From assembly GCF_008693105.1 (NCBI RefSeq), contig NZ_VXKK01000018.1:62001-126000 (forward strand): DNA of 64,000 nucleotides. The letters run 5' to 3'. Below, piece after piece: positions 17,302 through 25,814 of this stretch; positions within the stretch are counted from its first letter, which is position 1; every line of letters starts with the position of its first letter. Below the pieces are notes generated by a model. The model was not told the DNA's origin. It made no database searches and saw only the letters and a program-made list of their open reading frames with translations. The position numbers were made by a program, and so were the translations under genes. Origin of the DNA: Corynebacterium flavescens (GTDB taxonomy: Bacteria > Actinomycetota > Actinomycetes > Mycobacteriales > Mycobacteriaceae).

Positions 17302-17918
17302 CCGGCCTGCAAGACGTCGATGACGAGGCGGGTGGGATTTTGTAGAGTCTGCACGGAATACGCGTGGCGTTCCTTCATCCCGATAATAAACTGGCAGCGG
17401 CCTTCGAAGGTCCCGGTGTTGACAACTTCGGTGACGAAACCGCCAGCGCCATGGGTGGTGCCGATATTAGGATCGTCGATGTTGAGCTCGAAGGGATAGA
17501 CCACTCCGTCGATATTGACGTTGAGGGCGGTATTGCCTGTGTAGGCCACGGGCTTGCCTGAGCCCTGCTGGGTGGGGGTGTCACTGTAATCAATGAACCA
17601 ACCCGGCTCGCCATCTCCGGTGAACTCGAAGACGATGCGCTCAAAACCCTGGTGTTTTCCCACCCGCACGTCCGTGACAACGAGCTGGCTGGGAGCCTGG
17701 GGCCGCAGTGTTTTCATCTCGCTATTGGCGTTGCCTAAGGGCGAGATGCCCGCGCTGGGGGTCTCAGCAGGGGCGGTGGCCTCGACGCTGCCCACCGTCG
17801 CGGCGACGGTGGACGGCGCTGCCGAGGTGCTGCTTGCATCAGGGCTGCGGCCGCAGGCGCCTAGTGTCACGGAGCAGATCACGAGGACTCCGCAACACAC
17901 TTTATGAGACATCAACAT
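17298..17918 (-). CDS. AMIN-like domain lipoprotein
   Basis: 206 residues. A signal peptide ends in a lipobox (VTLGAC, Cys about 22), then comes a Ser/Ala/Thr-rich linker (to about 70). A beta-rich domain (about 75-206) includes DVRVGKHQGFERIVFEFTGD, GWFIDYSD and RLVIDVLQAG, which resembles the AMIN-like domain of actinobacterial cell-wall lipoproteins. It probably sits on the outer face of the membrane and contacts wall polymers. TAGCCT six bases before ATG 17918 suggests a leaderless start there. Confidence 0.8.
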   Translation of the reverse strand: MLMSHKVCCGVLVICSVTLGACGRSPDASSTSAAPSTVAATVGSVEATAPAETPSAGISPLGNANSEMKTLRPQAPSQLVVTDVRVGKHQGFERIVFEFTGDGEPGWFIDYSDTPTQQGSGKPVAYTGNTALNVNIDGVVYPFELNIDDPNIGTTHGAGGFVTEVVNTGTFEGRCQFIIGMKERHAYSVQTLQNPTRLVIDVLQAG

Positions 17919-17924
17919 GCTTTC

Positions 17925-17930
17925 AGGCTA
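17925..17930 (-). promoter_or_regulatory. -10 of leaderless lipoprotein gene
   Basis: TAGCCT on the minus strand ends six bases before ATG 17918. Confidence 0.4.
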
Positions 17931-17995
17931 AAGGGCTTTGCGGACAACCGCAAAGGCGCACCACCGGCGTGGAGTTTCCTCGGCGTGGGGAGCGC

Positions 17996-18001
17996 TAAAG
18001 T
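17996..18001 (+). promoter_or_regulatory. -10 of leaderless Suc/Fer-like gene
   Basis: TAAAGT ends seven bases before ATG 18009, fixing this start inside a longer open frame. Confidence 0.5.
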
Positions 18002-18008
18002 ATCTGGT

Positions 18009-18848
18009 ATGACTGCGCGCACTTGTTCTGACATTTTGGTCGAGCCACTGCCGGGTACGGCCAAGCAGGAGAAGGTTTATGTCCTTTTTGAATGGCCGGG
18101 CGGATGGTCGCGTGATGTACTCGATGGGGATACCTTTGGGCCCGAGCTCACACGCCTGCTCAAGGAAAAGCTGGCCGGGCACGCCGGGCTGCAACTCATC
18201 CGGCGCCCCGGCCGCAAGGGGCACCAAGTAGGCAACATGCACCGCTGCTACCTCGTGTGGGCCCAATCGGCGTGCATGGAGATGCTCCTGCTTACTGGTC
18301 CGGAGAAGATCGTGGAGCTCGATCTCACAGGACCAGGCCGCAACGGCGGAGGCAGCATCGACTCCCCGCTGGTGCTCGTGTGCACGCACGGCCGCCGCGA
18401 CGTGTGCTGCGCGGTCAAAGGGAGGCCACTAGCCGCGGGGCTGGTGGAGGACTTCCCCGAGCTGATCTGGGAGTCCTCGCACACCAAGGGCCACCGTTTC
18501 GCACCCTCTGTGCTCTTGATGCCGTGGGGATATTCCTTTGGCCGGCTCAATCTCGAGGCGGGACGTGCGATGGTGCGCGCCGCCGCCACAGGTGAGTACT
18601 TCTATCCCTCCAACCGCGGGCGAGGCATCTATGATGCGCGAGGGCAGGTAGCGGAGCTGGCCATCGCTCGCCGCCTTATCGAGGCCGGTGAGAAGGTGCA
18701 CTATGGGGATCTGAGCGCCCTCGACAAGCATGTGGTGCATGTTGACGGGCGCGAGTGGGACGTTGATATGGAGCAGAAAGAGGTCTCCGGCATCGTCTCC
18801 TCCTGTGGGGACGAGCCGAAGACCTCGCGGGTGTGGGTCGCGGTTTAG
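18009..18848 (+). CDS. Sucrase/ferredoxin-like (Suc_Fer) protein
   Basis: 279 residues. It has the family's cysteine-rich thioredoxin-like ferredoxin motifs: the early cysteine in TARTCSD, VCTHGRRDVCCAVKGRP near 125-140, and SSHTKGHRFAP near 155. Members are thought to hold a 2Fe-2S cluster; no reaction is established for this branch. The frame is open 35 codons further up, but the -10 and the conserved start support 18009. Its stop shares TTAG with the convergent metI stop. Confidence 0.85.
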   Translation: MTARTCSDILVEPLPGTAKQEKVYVLFEWPGGWSRDVLDGDTFGPELTRLLKEKLAGHAGLQLIRRPGRKGHQVGNMHRCYLVWAQSACMEMLLLTGPEKIVELDLTGPGRNGGGSIDSPLVLVCTHGRRDVCCAVKGRPLAAGLVEDFPELIWESSHTKGHRFAPSVLLMPWGYSFGRLNLEAGRAMVRAAATGEYFYPSNRGRGIYDARGQVAELAIARRLIEAGEKVHYGDLSALDKHVVHVDGREWDVDMEQKEVSGIVSSCGDEPKTSRVWVAV

Positions 18849-19525
18849 CGGCGCATGATCTTGGCCGAGAGCCAGTTGCCAAAGAACTGGGCGGCCTGGA
18901 CCAAGACAATGATGATGAGCGTGGCCACCACGGTGACCTGCCACTCGAAGGCGCGGTAGCCGTAGACAATGGCGAAGTCACCCAAGCCGCCGCCGCCGAC
19001 GTAGCCGGCCATCGCCGACATATCCACGACACCGATAAACAGGAAGGTGTAGCCCAGCACCAGCGGGCCCAAGGCCTCGGGGATGATCACCGAGGTGATG
19101 ATCTTCCACGGGCTCGCCCCCATGGCGCGCGCCGCCTCGATAACGCCCGGATCGATGGAGACTAGGTTCTGCTCGACGATACGCGCCACCGCGAAGGTCG
19201 CAGCGATGACCATGACAAAGGTGGCAGGGCCGCGGCCGATGGACCCACCCATCACCGCGACGGTCAGCGGCTGCACAAAGGCGAGCAAGATGATAAACGG
19301 GATCGGGCGAACGAAGTTCACAGCCACGTTGATCAAGAGGTAAATGAGCTTGTTTTGCAGAATCCCGCCAGGGCGGGTGGTGTAGAGCAAGATGCCGAGG
19401 AAGAGCCCGAGCAGGCCTGCGACCACCATGGTGACGCTGACCATGATGAGGGTGTCCTTGACAGCCTCGAGGAGGGTATCGCCGAGGCGGTCCCAGTTTG
19501 CTTCCGCCAGGTAGGTGACGTTCAT
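18845..19525 (-). CDS. metI: Methionine ABC transporter permease MetI
   Basis: 226 residues with about five membrane helices and the EAA loop (VIEAARAMGASPWKIITSVIIPEALGP) that docks onto MetN. It starts inside the metN stop (ATGA overlap), so the two are translated together. With MetN and the two MetQ-like lipoproteins it forms a high-affinity D/L-methionine importer of the MetNIQ type. Confidence 0.95.
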   Translation of the reverse strand: MNVTYLAEANWDRLGDTLLEAVKDTLIMVSVTMVVAGLLGLFLGILLYTTRPGGILQNKLIYLLINVAVNFVRPIPFIILLAFVQPLTVAVMGGSIGRGPATFVMVIAATFAVARIVEQNLVSIDPGVIEAARAMGASPWKIITSVIIPEALGPLVLGYTFLFIGVVDMSAMAGYVGGGGLGDFAIVYGYRAFEWQVTVVATLIIIVLVQAAQFFGNWLSAKIMRR

Positions 19526-20553
19526 CGTTGAATCTCCTCGATGTCGGTGGTGCGCTGGAGGGTTGCGTAGAACTCTTCGATGGCCGCCTGTGAGCCGCTA
19601 AGGCGCACGGTGACCTTGCCAAAGGAGTGCTGCTGCAAGGTGGTAATGCCACCGTGCACGATTGAGATGGATACCCCGGCTGCCTCGAGGCGCGAAGTGG
19701 CGGCGAAGAAGCCGGAGTTCTCGGTGAGATTGACGGTAAATAGGCGCCCCTCGTGCGCAAGGAGATCATCTGCCTCAATGACGTCGGGGGTATTGCGCAG
19801 CGAGGTGGCGACGAACTTCTCCGCCACTGCGGTCTGGGGATGGGAAAAGACCTCGTAGACACTGCCGTGCTCGACCACGCGGCCATCCTCCATCACGGCC
19901 ACGTGATCGGCGATGGAACGGACCACCTCCATCTCGTGGGTGATCACCACGATGGTGATGCCGAGTTCCTTGTTGACGCGCCGTAGCAGGTTGAGCACCT
20001 CGTAGGTCGTCGTCGGATCGAGAGCGGAGGTGGCCTCATCCGCCAAGAGCAAAGAAGGGTTGACCGCCAGCGCACGAGCGATGCCGACGCGCTGCTTCTG
20101 TCCTCCGGAGAGCTGCTCCGGATAGTTAGAGCCCTTATCTCCTAGGCCGACGAACTCTAAGAGCTCCGCCACACGCTTCTTGCGCAAGGCCTTGGGCACC
20201 CCGGCCAGCTGCAGGGGGTATTCGATGTTGCCCGCCGCGGTGCGAGAGTGAAAGAGGTTGAACTGCTGGAAGATCATGCCAATGTTGCGGCGGGTGCCGC
20301 GCAGCTTGGACTCGGGCAGGCCCACGATATTCTGCCCGTCGAGCAGCAGCTGCCCGGAGGTAGGGGTATCGAGCCCGTTGATCATGCGGACCAGGGTGGA
20401 TTTGCCGGCGCCAGAGTAACCGATGATGCCGGTGATATCGCCGGATTCGACGGTTAAAGTGACATCGTCAAGCGCTTTGGTTTCGGTCTTTTTGTTCTTG
20501 AAGACCTTGGTAATGTTGCGGAACTCAATCCGCGTACCTTTGTTGTGCGTCAC
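19522..20553 (-). CDS. metN: Methionine ABC transporter ATPase MetN
   Basis: 343 residues. The ABC domain has Walker A GYSGAGKSTL, signature LSGGQKQR and Walker B LLLADEATSALD. The C-terminal NIL domain (about 265-343) in this family binds methionine and shuts the transporter down when the cell is replete. It follows metQ1 after a strong hairpin and overlaps metI by four bases. Confidence 0.95.
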   Translation of the reverse strand: MTHNKGTRIEFRNITKVFKNKKTETKALDDVTLTVESGDITGIIGYSGAGKSTLVRMINGLDTPTSGQLLLDGQNIVGLPESKLRGTRRNIGMIFQQFNLFHSRTAAGNIEYPLQLAGVPKALRKKRVAELLEFVGLGDKGSNYPEQLSGGQKQRVGIARALAVNPSLLLADEATSALDPTTTYEVLNLLRRVNKELGITIVVITHEMEVVRSIADHVAVMEDGRVVEHGSVYEVFSHPQTAVAEKFVATSLRNTPDVIEADDLLAHEGRLFTVNLTENSGFFAATSRLEAAGVSISIVHGGITTLQQHSFGKVTVRLSGSQAAIEEFYATLQRTTDIEEIQR

Positions 20554-20617
20554 GTGAGGTCTTTCCTTGCTAAGTGATGAGGCGGTGTAAGTGATGACTA
20601 GCCGCCCTAATAATCTA

Positions 20618-20647
20618 ACCCCGCCGGGGAAAATGCGCCGGCGGGGT
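20618..20647 (-). promoter_or_regulatory. Intercistronic hairpin between metQ1 and metN
   Basis: ACCCCGCCGG (20618-20627) pairs perfectly with CCGGCGGGGT (20638-20647) over a ten-base loop. On the mRNA it follows the binding-protein genes and precedes metN, the usual place for a structure that stabilises or attenuates so that binding protein exceeds the ATPase/permease. The T content after it is only moderate. Confidence 0.6.
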
Positions 20648-20655
20648 AGAGAGGT

Positions 20656-21567
20656 TTACTTGGATGCTTCTTCCTCGAGGCGGTCCAGGATTTGCTGGAG
20701 TTCCGCCTGGGGCTTGTCGACGAAGATGGTGGTTCCACCAGTGGTCTTCTGCACGGCTGCCTTTACCTCATCGGAAAGATAGAGCTCGGCTAGGCGCTTG
20801 ACCTTGGGGTTGTCCTTGTCCTTTTCCTGCACCGCCCACACATTGATGTAGGGCTCGAACATGACCTCCGGGTTGGCGCCGGGGGAATCAGGATCGTCGT
20901 ACAAAATGGCCTGGGAGGGATCGATATTGGCGCGCTCAAAGAAGGAGTTCGTGATGACCGCGGGCTTGCCTTCGCCATAGGCGGAGGGGGTCTGAGCGGC
21001 GTCGACAGGCGCGACCGAGACCTTGGAGGCTCCCTCGTCGATATCGGCCGGGGTGGGGGTCAAAAGGTCATCCTCTTTGAGCTTGAGCAGTCCTTGCGAG
21101 GCCAAGAGGTTAAGGGAGCGTGCCTGGTTGGTCGGGTCATTGGGAATGGCGACCTGTTGGCCTTCGATGCCCTCGAGGGAATCGTGGTCTTTCCAAAACA
21201 GCGGCATGGGGTAGATCTGGGTGGAAGCCACAGGCACTAGGTTGGTGCCGTTGCCCACGTTGTATTCCGATAAGAACTTCAGGTGCTGGAACTTATTGGT
21301 ATCCGTATCGCCCTCAGCGAGGGACTGATTCGGCGTGGCATAGTCCGTGAAGTTGCGCATCTCTATCTCGATGCCCTCCTTCTTTGCGAGATCTTCCAAG
21401 ACCTGCCACTCGGGCAGCTCGGCATCGGTGGTACCGATGACGATGGGGCGATCCTCGCCCGCGGTCTCGTTAGTGGAAGAAGCAGAAGAGCAGGCGCTGA
21501 GGCTGCCGGCGGCCACAACCGCGGCTACAACTGCGGCCACGGGGGAGATGATTCGGCGGAGGTACAT
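20656..21567 (-). CDS. metQ: MetQ/NlpA-family methionine-binding lipoprotein, copy 1
   Basis: 303 residues. The signal peptide ends in the lipobox LSAC (Cys about 26). The NlpA fold is seen in IVIGTTDAELPEWQVLEDLAKKEG, the segment NKFQHLKFLSEYN, and AIPNDPTNQARSLNLLASQGL. It captures methionine outside the membrane for MetNI. AAGGAAACG precedes the ATG. It is 30 bases downstream of a second, related lipoprotein gene and shares its first residues (MYLRRI), so the pair arose by tandem duplication. Confidence 0.92.
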   Translation of the reverse strand: MYLRRIISPVAAVVAAVVAAGSLSACSSASSTNETAGEDRPIVIGTTDAELPEWQVLEDLAKKEGIEIEMRNFTDYATPNQSLAEGDTDTNKFQHLKFLSEYNVGNGTNLVPVASTQIYPMPLFWKDHDSLEGIEGQQVAIPNDPTNQARSLNLLASQGLLKLKEDDLLTPTPADIDEGASKVSVAPVDAAQTPSAYGEGKPAVITNSFFERANIDPSQAILYDDPDSPGANPEVMFEPYINVWAVQEKDKDNPKVKRLAELYLSDEVKAAVQKTTGGTTIFVDKPQAELQQILDRLEEEASK

Positions 21568-21597
21568 CGTTTCCTTAAAGGTCGGTGGGGGTGGAGG

Positions 21598-22470
21598 CTA
21601 GCTTTGCTCTTGGACGCGCTCGAGGATGGTCTGCAGTTCCTCAGGGGTGCGCTCGACGGGCACGGAGGTTCCCTTGGAATCCTCGGCCACGGCGTCCTGC
21701 ACGGGCTGGGTGTGCCAGACCTCGGCGAGCTTCTTAAGATCCTCACGGTCGGCGTCTGCGGCGCGGACGACGAAGGCGTTGATGTAGGGCTCTGCTTCCT
21801 TGGAGTTCGGATCATCTTGGAAGATGGAGGTCTTGGGATCGATGCCGGCGCGATCCAGGAAGGAGTTGTTGATGACGGCGGGCTTGCCCTCGCCATAAGC
21901 AGCGGGGGTCTGGGCCGCGTCGACCGGGGTGACCTTGACCTTGGAGGCAGCCTCGTCAATATCGGGCAGGCCTGGGGTGATGAGACCTTCTTCCTTGAGG
22001 GTGACCAGTCCGGCCTGCACGAGGACGTTGATGGCGCGGCCCTGGTTGGTGGCGTCGTTGGGGATGGCTATTTCTTGGCCTTCGATGCCGTCGAGGGAGT
22101 CGTGGTCCTTCCAGAAGAGGGCGAGCGGGACGATCTCGGTGGCGACGATGGGCACGAGGTCGGTGCCGTTGCCCTTGTTGTACTCGGCCAAGAACTTCAG
22201 GTGCTGGAAGTTATTGGTATCGATCTCCCCTTGGTCAAGCGCCTGGTTGGGGGTGTTGTAATCGGAGAAGTTTTGGATCTTGATATCGAAACCCTCCTTC
22301 TTAGCCTCGTCTTCGAAGGCCGCCCAGGCCTTCTTGGAGGCGTCGGTGGTGCCGATAGTGATGGGGCCATTGCTGGCGCTGTCCCCGGAAGAATCAGAGG
22401 AGCAGGCGGCGAGGCCGGTGGCGGCGATGACGCTGACAGAGGCGGCGGCAAGGATGCGACGAAGATACAT
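21598..22470 (-). CDS. metQ: MetQ/NlpA-family methionine-binding lipoprotein, copy 2
   Basis: 290 residues, first gene of the metQ-metQ-metN-metI unit. Lipobox LAAC (Cys about 23); NlpA-family blocks ITIGTTDASKKAWAAFEDEA, NNFQHLKFLAEYNKGNG and AIPNDATNQGRAINVLVQ. The copies are similar throughout but clearly diverged, for example GTDLVPIVATEIVPLALFWK here against GTNLVPVASTQIYPMPLFWK in copy 1, so they may differ in ligand (methionine isomers or sulfoxide). Copy 2 is divergent from dnaE2 across 186 bases. Confidence 0.92.
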   Translation of the reverse strand: MYLRRILAAASVSVIAATGLAACSSDSSGDSASNGPITIGTTDASKKAWAAFEDEAKKEGFDIKIQNFSDYNTPNQALDQGEIDTNNFQHLKFLAEYNKGNGTDLVPIVATEIVPLALFWKDHDSLDGIEGQEIAIPNDATNQGRAINVLVQAGLVTLKEEGLITPGLPDIDEAASKVKVTPVDAAQTPAAYGEGKPAVINNSFLDRAGIDPKTSIFQDDPNSKEAEPYINAFVVRAADADREDLKKLAEVWHTQPVQDAVAEDSKGTSVPVERTPEELQTILERVQEQS

Positions 22471-22624
22471 GGTGGTGATAATCCAATCTTTAACTTGCGG
22501 GTGTTACTTGAGGCCTTAATTACGAGAAACTGCGGAAGAAGATTCCTTCTCGGCGAATGAAAAGAAACCTACCAAACATTGAACCGCTTTGTCTATATGG
22601 GCGCGGCGTGTCTTGATGGTTGTA

Positions 22625-22640
22625 TAGAACTCAAGTTCGA
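22625..22640. promoter_or_regulatory. LexA (SOS) box at dnaE2
   Basis: TAGAACTCAAGTTCGA is a GAAC-N4-GTTC palindrome matching 11 of 12 specified bases of TCGAACNNNNGTTCGA. It lies immediately upstream of the dnaE2 -10, between it and the -35 region, an ideal repressor position. Confidence 0.75.
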
Positions 22641-22643
22641 TAT

Positions 22644-22649
22644 TAGGAT
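22644..22649 (+). promoter_or_regulatory. -10 of leaderless dnaE2
   Basis: TAGGAT ends seven bases before ATG 22657. A TTGTAT at 22620-22625 is a candidate -35 at 18 bp. Confidence 0.55.
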
Positions 22650-22656
22650 ACGTGCC

Positions 22657-25600
22657 ATGAGGTTTAACGGAGGAAGGGCCCTGTCGTGGTCGCGTATCGA
22701 GCGCATCCTTTCCGGGCGTGAGGAGCCGACGCCGGTTCCGGTGAATCACCTGCTGCGGGGGGATGTGCCCTCGCCCCAGTGGCGGGTTAAGGTGCCTTTT
22801 GCCGAGCTGCATGCCGTGTCCTCCTATAGTTTCTTGCACGGAGCCTCCGAGCCGGAGGCTATGGTGGCGCGGGCTGTGGAGCTGGGACTATCCGGGCTGG
22901 CTGTCGTGGACAGGGATGGTTTTTATGGGCTGATGAAGTTCGTGGAAGCTGCAGCAAGGGCTGGCCTTCCGGTGGTCTACGGGGCCGAGCTATCACTAGA
23001 TCCGGCTCCTTTGACGGTGCTGGCGCGCAGCCCGGAGGGCTATCGCCGTCTCTCGCGGCTCATCTCGCAGGCGCGTATGGACGCCGGCCAGAAAGGCGAG
23101 GTGCGCTATCCGCCCCTGGGGGAGATCGCCGCGCGTCTGCAGGATCATTGTATCTTCCTTGTGGGCTGGGAATGGTTGGATAAAATCGATCATCTTATCG
23201 AAAGAATAAAAATAGACAGCATAGTACTTGAGTACGTGTACACCATGCTTCCGGAGGACGCGGATCATCACGCCGCGCTCGATCGCATCAACAATATGCG
23301 GGCCATTGCCACCGCCCGCCCCGCCGCGGCGACGCGGGAGGACGCCCGCCTCGCCGCCGCCAAACAAGCCCTTGCCCGCCGCCGCTGCCTCGAGGAGGAA
23401 CAGCCCGATGCGCATCCGATGGGCGCGGGATGGTTGCGCTCAGGAGAACAGATGCACCGTATCTTTGCGCACCGCCCCGCACTGGTGGAGGAGACCGTCG
23501 CGGTTCTTGGCCAGTGCTCTTTTGATTGGGATGCGCTCGCGCCCAACCTGCCCAACTTCCGCGTCCCGGAAGGGCACACGGAGATGAGCTGGCTAGAGCG
23601 CTTGGTCTGGGAGCGCGCGCAGGAGCGCTATGCCTCACGCCCGGGCGAGATTAAGGAGAAAGCGTGGGCGCAGATTAGCCACGAGCTAAAGGTGATAGAG
23701 CAGCTGGACTTTCCCGGATACTTCCTCATCGTGTGTGACCTGGTGGATTTTTGCAAAAGCACCAATATTTTATGCCAGGGCAGGGGCTCTGCGGCCAACT
23801 CGGTGGTCTGCTTTTGCCTCGGCATCACCAACGCCGAGCCCATCTCCGCGCAGTTGCTCTTCGAGCGTTTTCTCTCCCCGGAGCGCGAGGGCCCGCCTGA
23901 TATCGACATCGACATCGAATCGGGGCGGCGCGAGGAGGTTATCCAGTACGTCTATCGCCAGTACGGAAGGGACCGAGCAGCGCAGGTGGCCAACGTCATC
24001 AGCTATCGCCGCAAGGGGGCCACGCGGGACGCAGCCAGGGCCTTGGGATACCCGCAAGGCGCCGCAGATTCCTGGGCGAAGGGAATCTCACAGCCGCCGG
24101 AGCACGTGGAGCAGCTGGCGCAGAAGTTTCTGGGACAGCCGCGGCACCTGGGTATCCATTCCGGGGGCATGGTCCTGTGCGATCGCCCCATCGCCGACGT
24201 GGTTCCGGTCGAGTGGGCGCGCATGGAGGCGCGCTCGGTGCTGCAATGGGACAAGGACGATTGTGCCGCCGCAGGCCTGGTCAAATTCGATCTGCTGGGC
24301 CTGGGGATGCTCGAGGCGCTGCATCACATGGTCGATATCGTGCGGGAGAGCACCGGCCGCACTGTGCGCCTCTGGGAGCTTGATCTCAGCGAAAAGCCGG
24401 TCTATGACATGCTCTGTCGCGCCGATGCGGTGGGAGTATTCCAGGTGGAATCGCGCGCGCAGCTCTCCACGCTGCCGCGCCTGCGGCCGCAGTGCTTCTT
24501 CGATCTCGTCGTGGAGGTGGCGCTCATCCGCCCCGGGCCCATCCAGGGCGGCTCTGTGCATCCTTACCTGCGGCGGCGCAACGGGCAGGAGGAAATAACC
24601 TATGACCATCCGGTCCTGGAAAAGTCTTTGGCGCGCACCCTGGGCATCCCCCTGTTCCAGGAGCAACTGATGCAGGTGGCGGTCGACGCCGCAGGCTTTT
24701 CCGGGGCTCAGGCAGATGACCTGCGCCGCGCCATGGGCTCCAAGCGCTCTCCGGCGCGCATGGCGGCGCTGCGCCAGCGCTTCTATACGGGCTTGGAGGC
24801 AACCAACGGCATCACCGGCGAGGTGGCGGACAAACTATGGAATAAGGTCGTCGCCTTCGCCGCCTATGGCTTTCCGGAGTCGCACTCGCAGTCTTTTGCC
24901 TCGCTGGTCTATTTCTCCGCCTGGTTCAAGTACCACTACCCGGCGCAGTTTTGCGTAGGGCTGCTGCGCGCCCAGCCCATGGGTTTCTATTCGCCGCAGT
25001 CCCTCATCCAGGACGCCCGGCGCCACGGAGCCGAGGTTCTTCCCGTCAGCGTTAATGCCTCCGGTGTGCAGTCGGGGATGGAGGATGCGGCCATTCGCCT
25101 TGGCCTCATTCTGGTCAAAGGGCTGGGGGAGAAGGCTGCGGCGCGCATTGCGGCGCATGCACCCTTTAAGGACGTCGCGGATCTCTCGCGCCGGGCGGAT
25201 CTCGGCGTTGATCACGTCGAGGCACTGGCGGCGGCGGGGGCGCTGGAGTGTCTGGGAATGAGTCGTCGCCAAGCGCTGTGGCAGGCAGGGGTGGCCGCCA
25301 CCGAGCGCGAGGGGATGCTGCCGGGGTTATCCGCCATCGCCCCGCCCGCCCTGCCCGGGATGTCGGCCTTCGAGCTCATGGCCGCGGATGTGGCGGCGGT
25401 GGGCGTTACCCACGACCGCCAGCCCATGGAGTTGCTGCGTGTCGCGCTTGGCGAAGCCGGCATCCTCACCGCCGCCCAACTGCGCCAAGCCCCGGATGGT
25501 TCGCGCGTGCGCCTAGCCGGAATCATTACCCACCGCCAGCGCCCGCAGACCGCCTCCGGCCTGACCTTTTTGGGCATGGAGGATGAGACGGGCCTTATCA

Positions 25601-25779
25601 ACGTCATGGTCTCGGTGGGTCTGTGGAACAGGCAGAAGATCCTCGCGCGCACCTCGCGGGCTCTTATCGTGCGCGGCATCGTCCAGAATGCCACGGGGGC
25701 CACGAGCGTGGTCGCCGATAAGCTTGAGCCGCTGGAGATGGGCTCGTGGTTCTCCCGCGGCTCCCGTGACTTCCGCTAA
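22657..25779 (+). CDS. dnaE2: Error-prone DNA polymerase DnaE2
   Basis: 1040 residues, a C-family polymerase of the DnaE2 branch used for damage-induced mutagenesis with ImuA' and ImuB. The PHP domain is at about 45-260 (FAELHAVSSYSFLHGASEPEAM). The palm catalytic acids are in PDIDIDIES, with the family segment GRGSAANSVVCFCLGIT before them; tandem helix-hairpin-helix and an OB fold lie at the C-terminus. The start at 22657 is set by the -10 and SOS box, not the earlier in-frame codon at 22579. Bases 23173-23239, inside the PHP domain, are strikingly AT-rich with rare codons. Confidence 0.95.
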   Translation: MRFNGGRALSWSRIERILSGREEPTPVPVNHLLRGDVPSPQWRVKVPFAELHAVSSYSFLHGASEPEAMVARAVELGLSGLAVVDRDGFYGLMKFVEAAARAGLPVVYGAELSLDPAPLTVLARSPEGYRRLSRLISQARMDAGQKGEVRYPPLGEIAARLQDHCIFLVGWEWLDKIDHLIERIKIDSIVLEYVYTMLPEDADHHAALDRINNMRAIATARPAAATREDARLAAAKQALARRRCLEEEQPDAHPMGAGWLRSGEQMHRIFAHRPALVEETVAVLGQCSFDWDALAPNLPNFRVPEGHTEMSWLERLVWERAQERYASRPGEIKEKAWAQISHELKVIEQLDFPGYFLIVCDLVDFCKSTNILCQGRGSAANSVVCFCLGITNAEPISAQLLFERFLSPEREGPPDIDIDIESGRREEVIQYVYRQYGRDRAAQVANVISYRRKGATRDAARALGYPQGAADSWAKGISQPPEHVEQLAQKFLGQPRHLGIHSGGMVLCDRPIADVVPVEWARMEARSVLQWDKDDCAAAGLVKFDLLGLGMLEALHHMVDIVRESTGRTVRLWELDLSEKPVYDMLCRADAVGVFQVESRAQLSTLPRLRPQCFFDLVVEVALIRPGPIQGGSVHPYLRRRNGQEEITYDHPVLEKSLARTLGIPLFQEQLMQVAVDAAGFSGAQADDLRRAMGSKRSPARMAALRQRFYTGLEATNGITGEVADKLWNKVVAFAAYGFPESHSQSFASLVYFSAWFKYHYPAQFCVGLLRAQPMGFYSPQSLIQDARRHGAEVLPVSVNASGVQSGMEDAAIRLGLILVKGLGEKAAARIAAHAPFKDVADLSRRADLGVDHVEALAAAGALECLGMSRRQALWQAGVAATEREGMLPGLSAIAPPALPGMSAFELMAADVAAVGVTHDRQPMELLRVALGEAGILTAAQLRQAPDGSRVRLAGIITHRQRPQTASGLTFLGMEDETGLINVMVSVGLWNRQKILARTSRALIVRGIVQNATGATSVVADKLEPLEMGSWFSRGSRDFR

Positions 25780-25802
25780 GGATTCCTCTCACAGCCGGTT
25801 GC

Positions 25803-25808
25803 TAGGAT
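25803..25808 (+). promoter_or_regulatory. -10 of leaderless PH-domain gene
   Basis: TAGGAT ends six bases before ATG 25815. Confidence 0.4.
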
Positions 25809-25814
25809 TTCCTT

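Noticed and set aside
21283..22560. 425-codon open frame antisense to both metQ genes
   Set aside because: Shadow of two clear lipoprotein genes; its apparent length comes from their shared codon bias.
22585..22601. Possible McbR site near metQ (TAGAC then GTTCA on the minus strand)
   Set aside because: Only one good half; the second half matches three of five bases.
22579..22656. N-terminal extension of DnaE2 to 22579
   Set aside because: It would translate through the SOS box and promoter; the -10 places the start at 22657.
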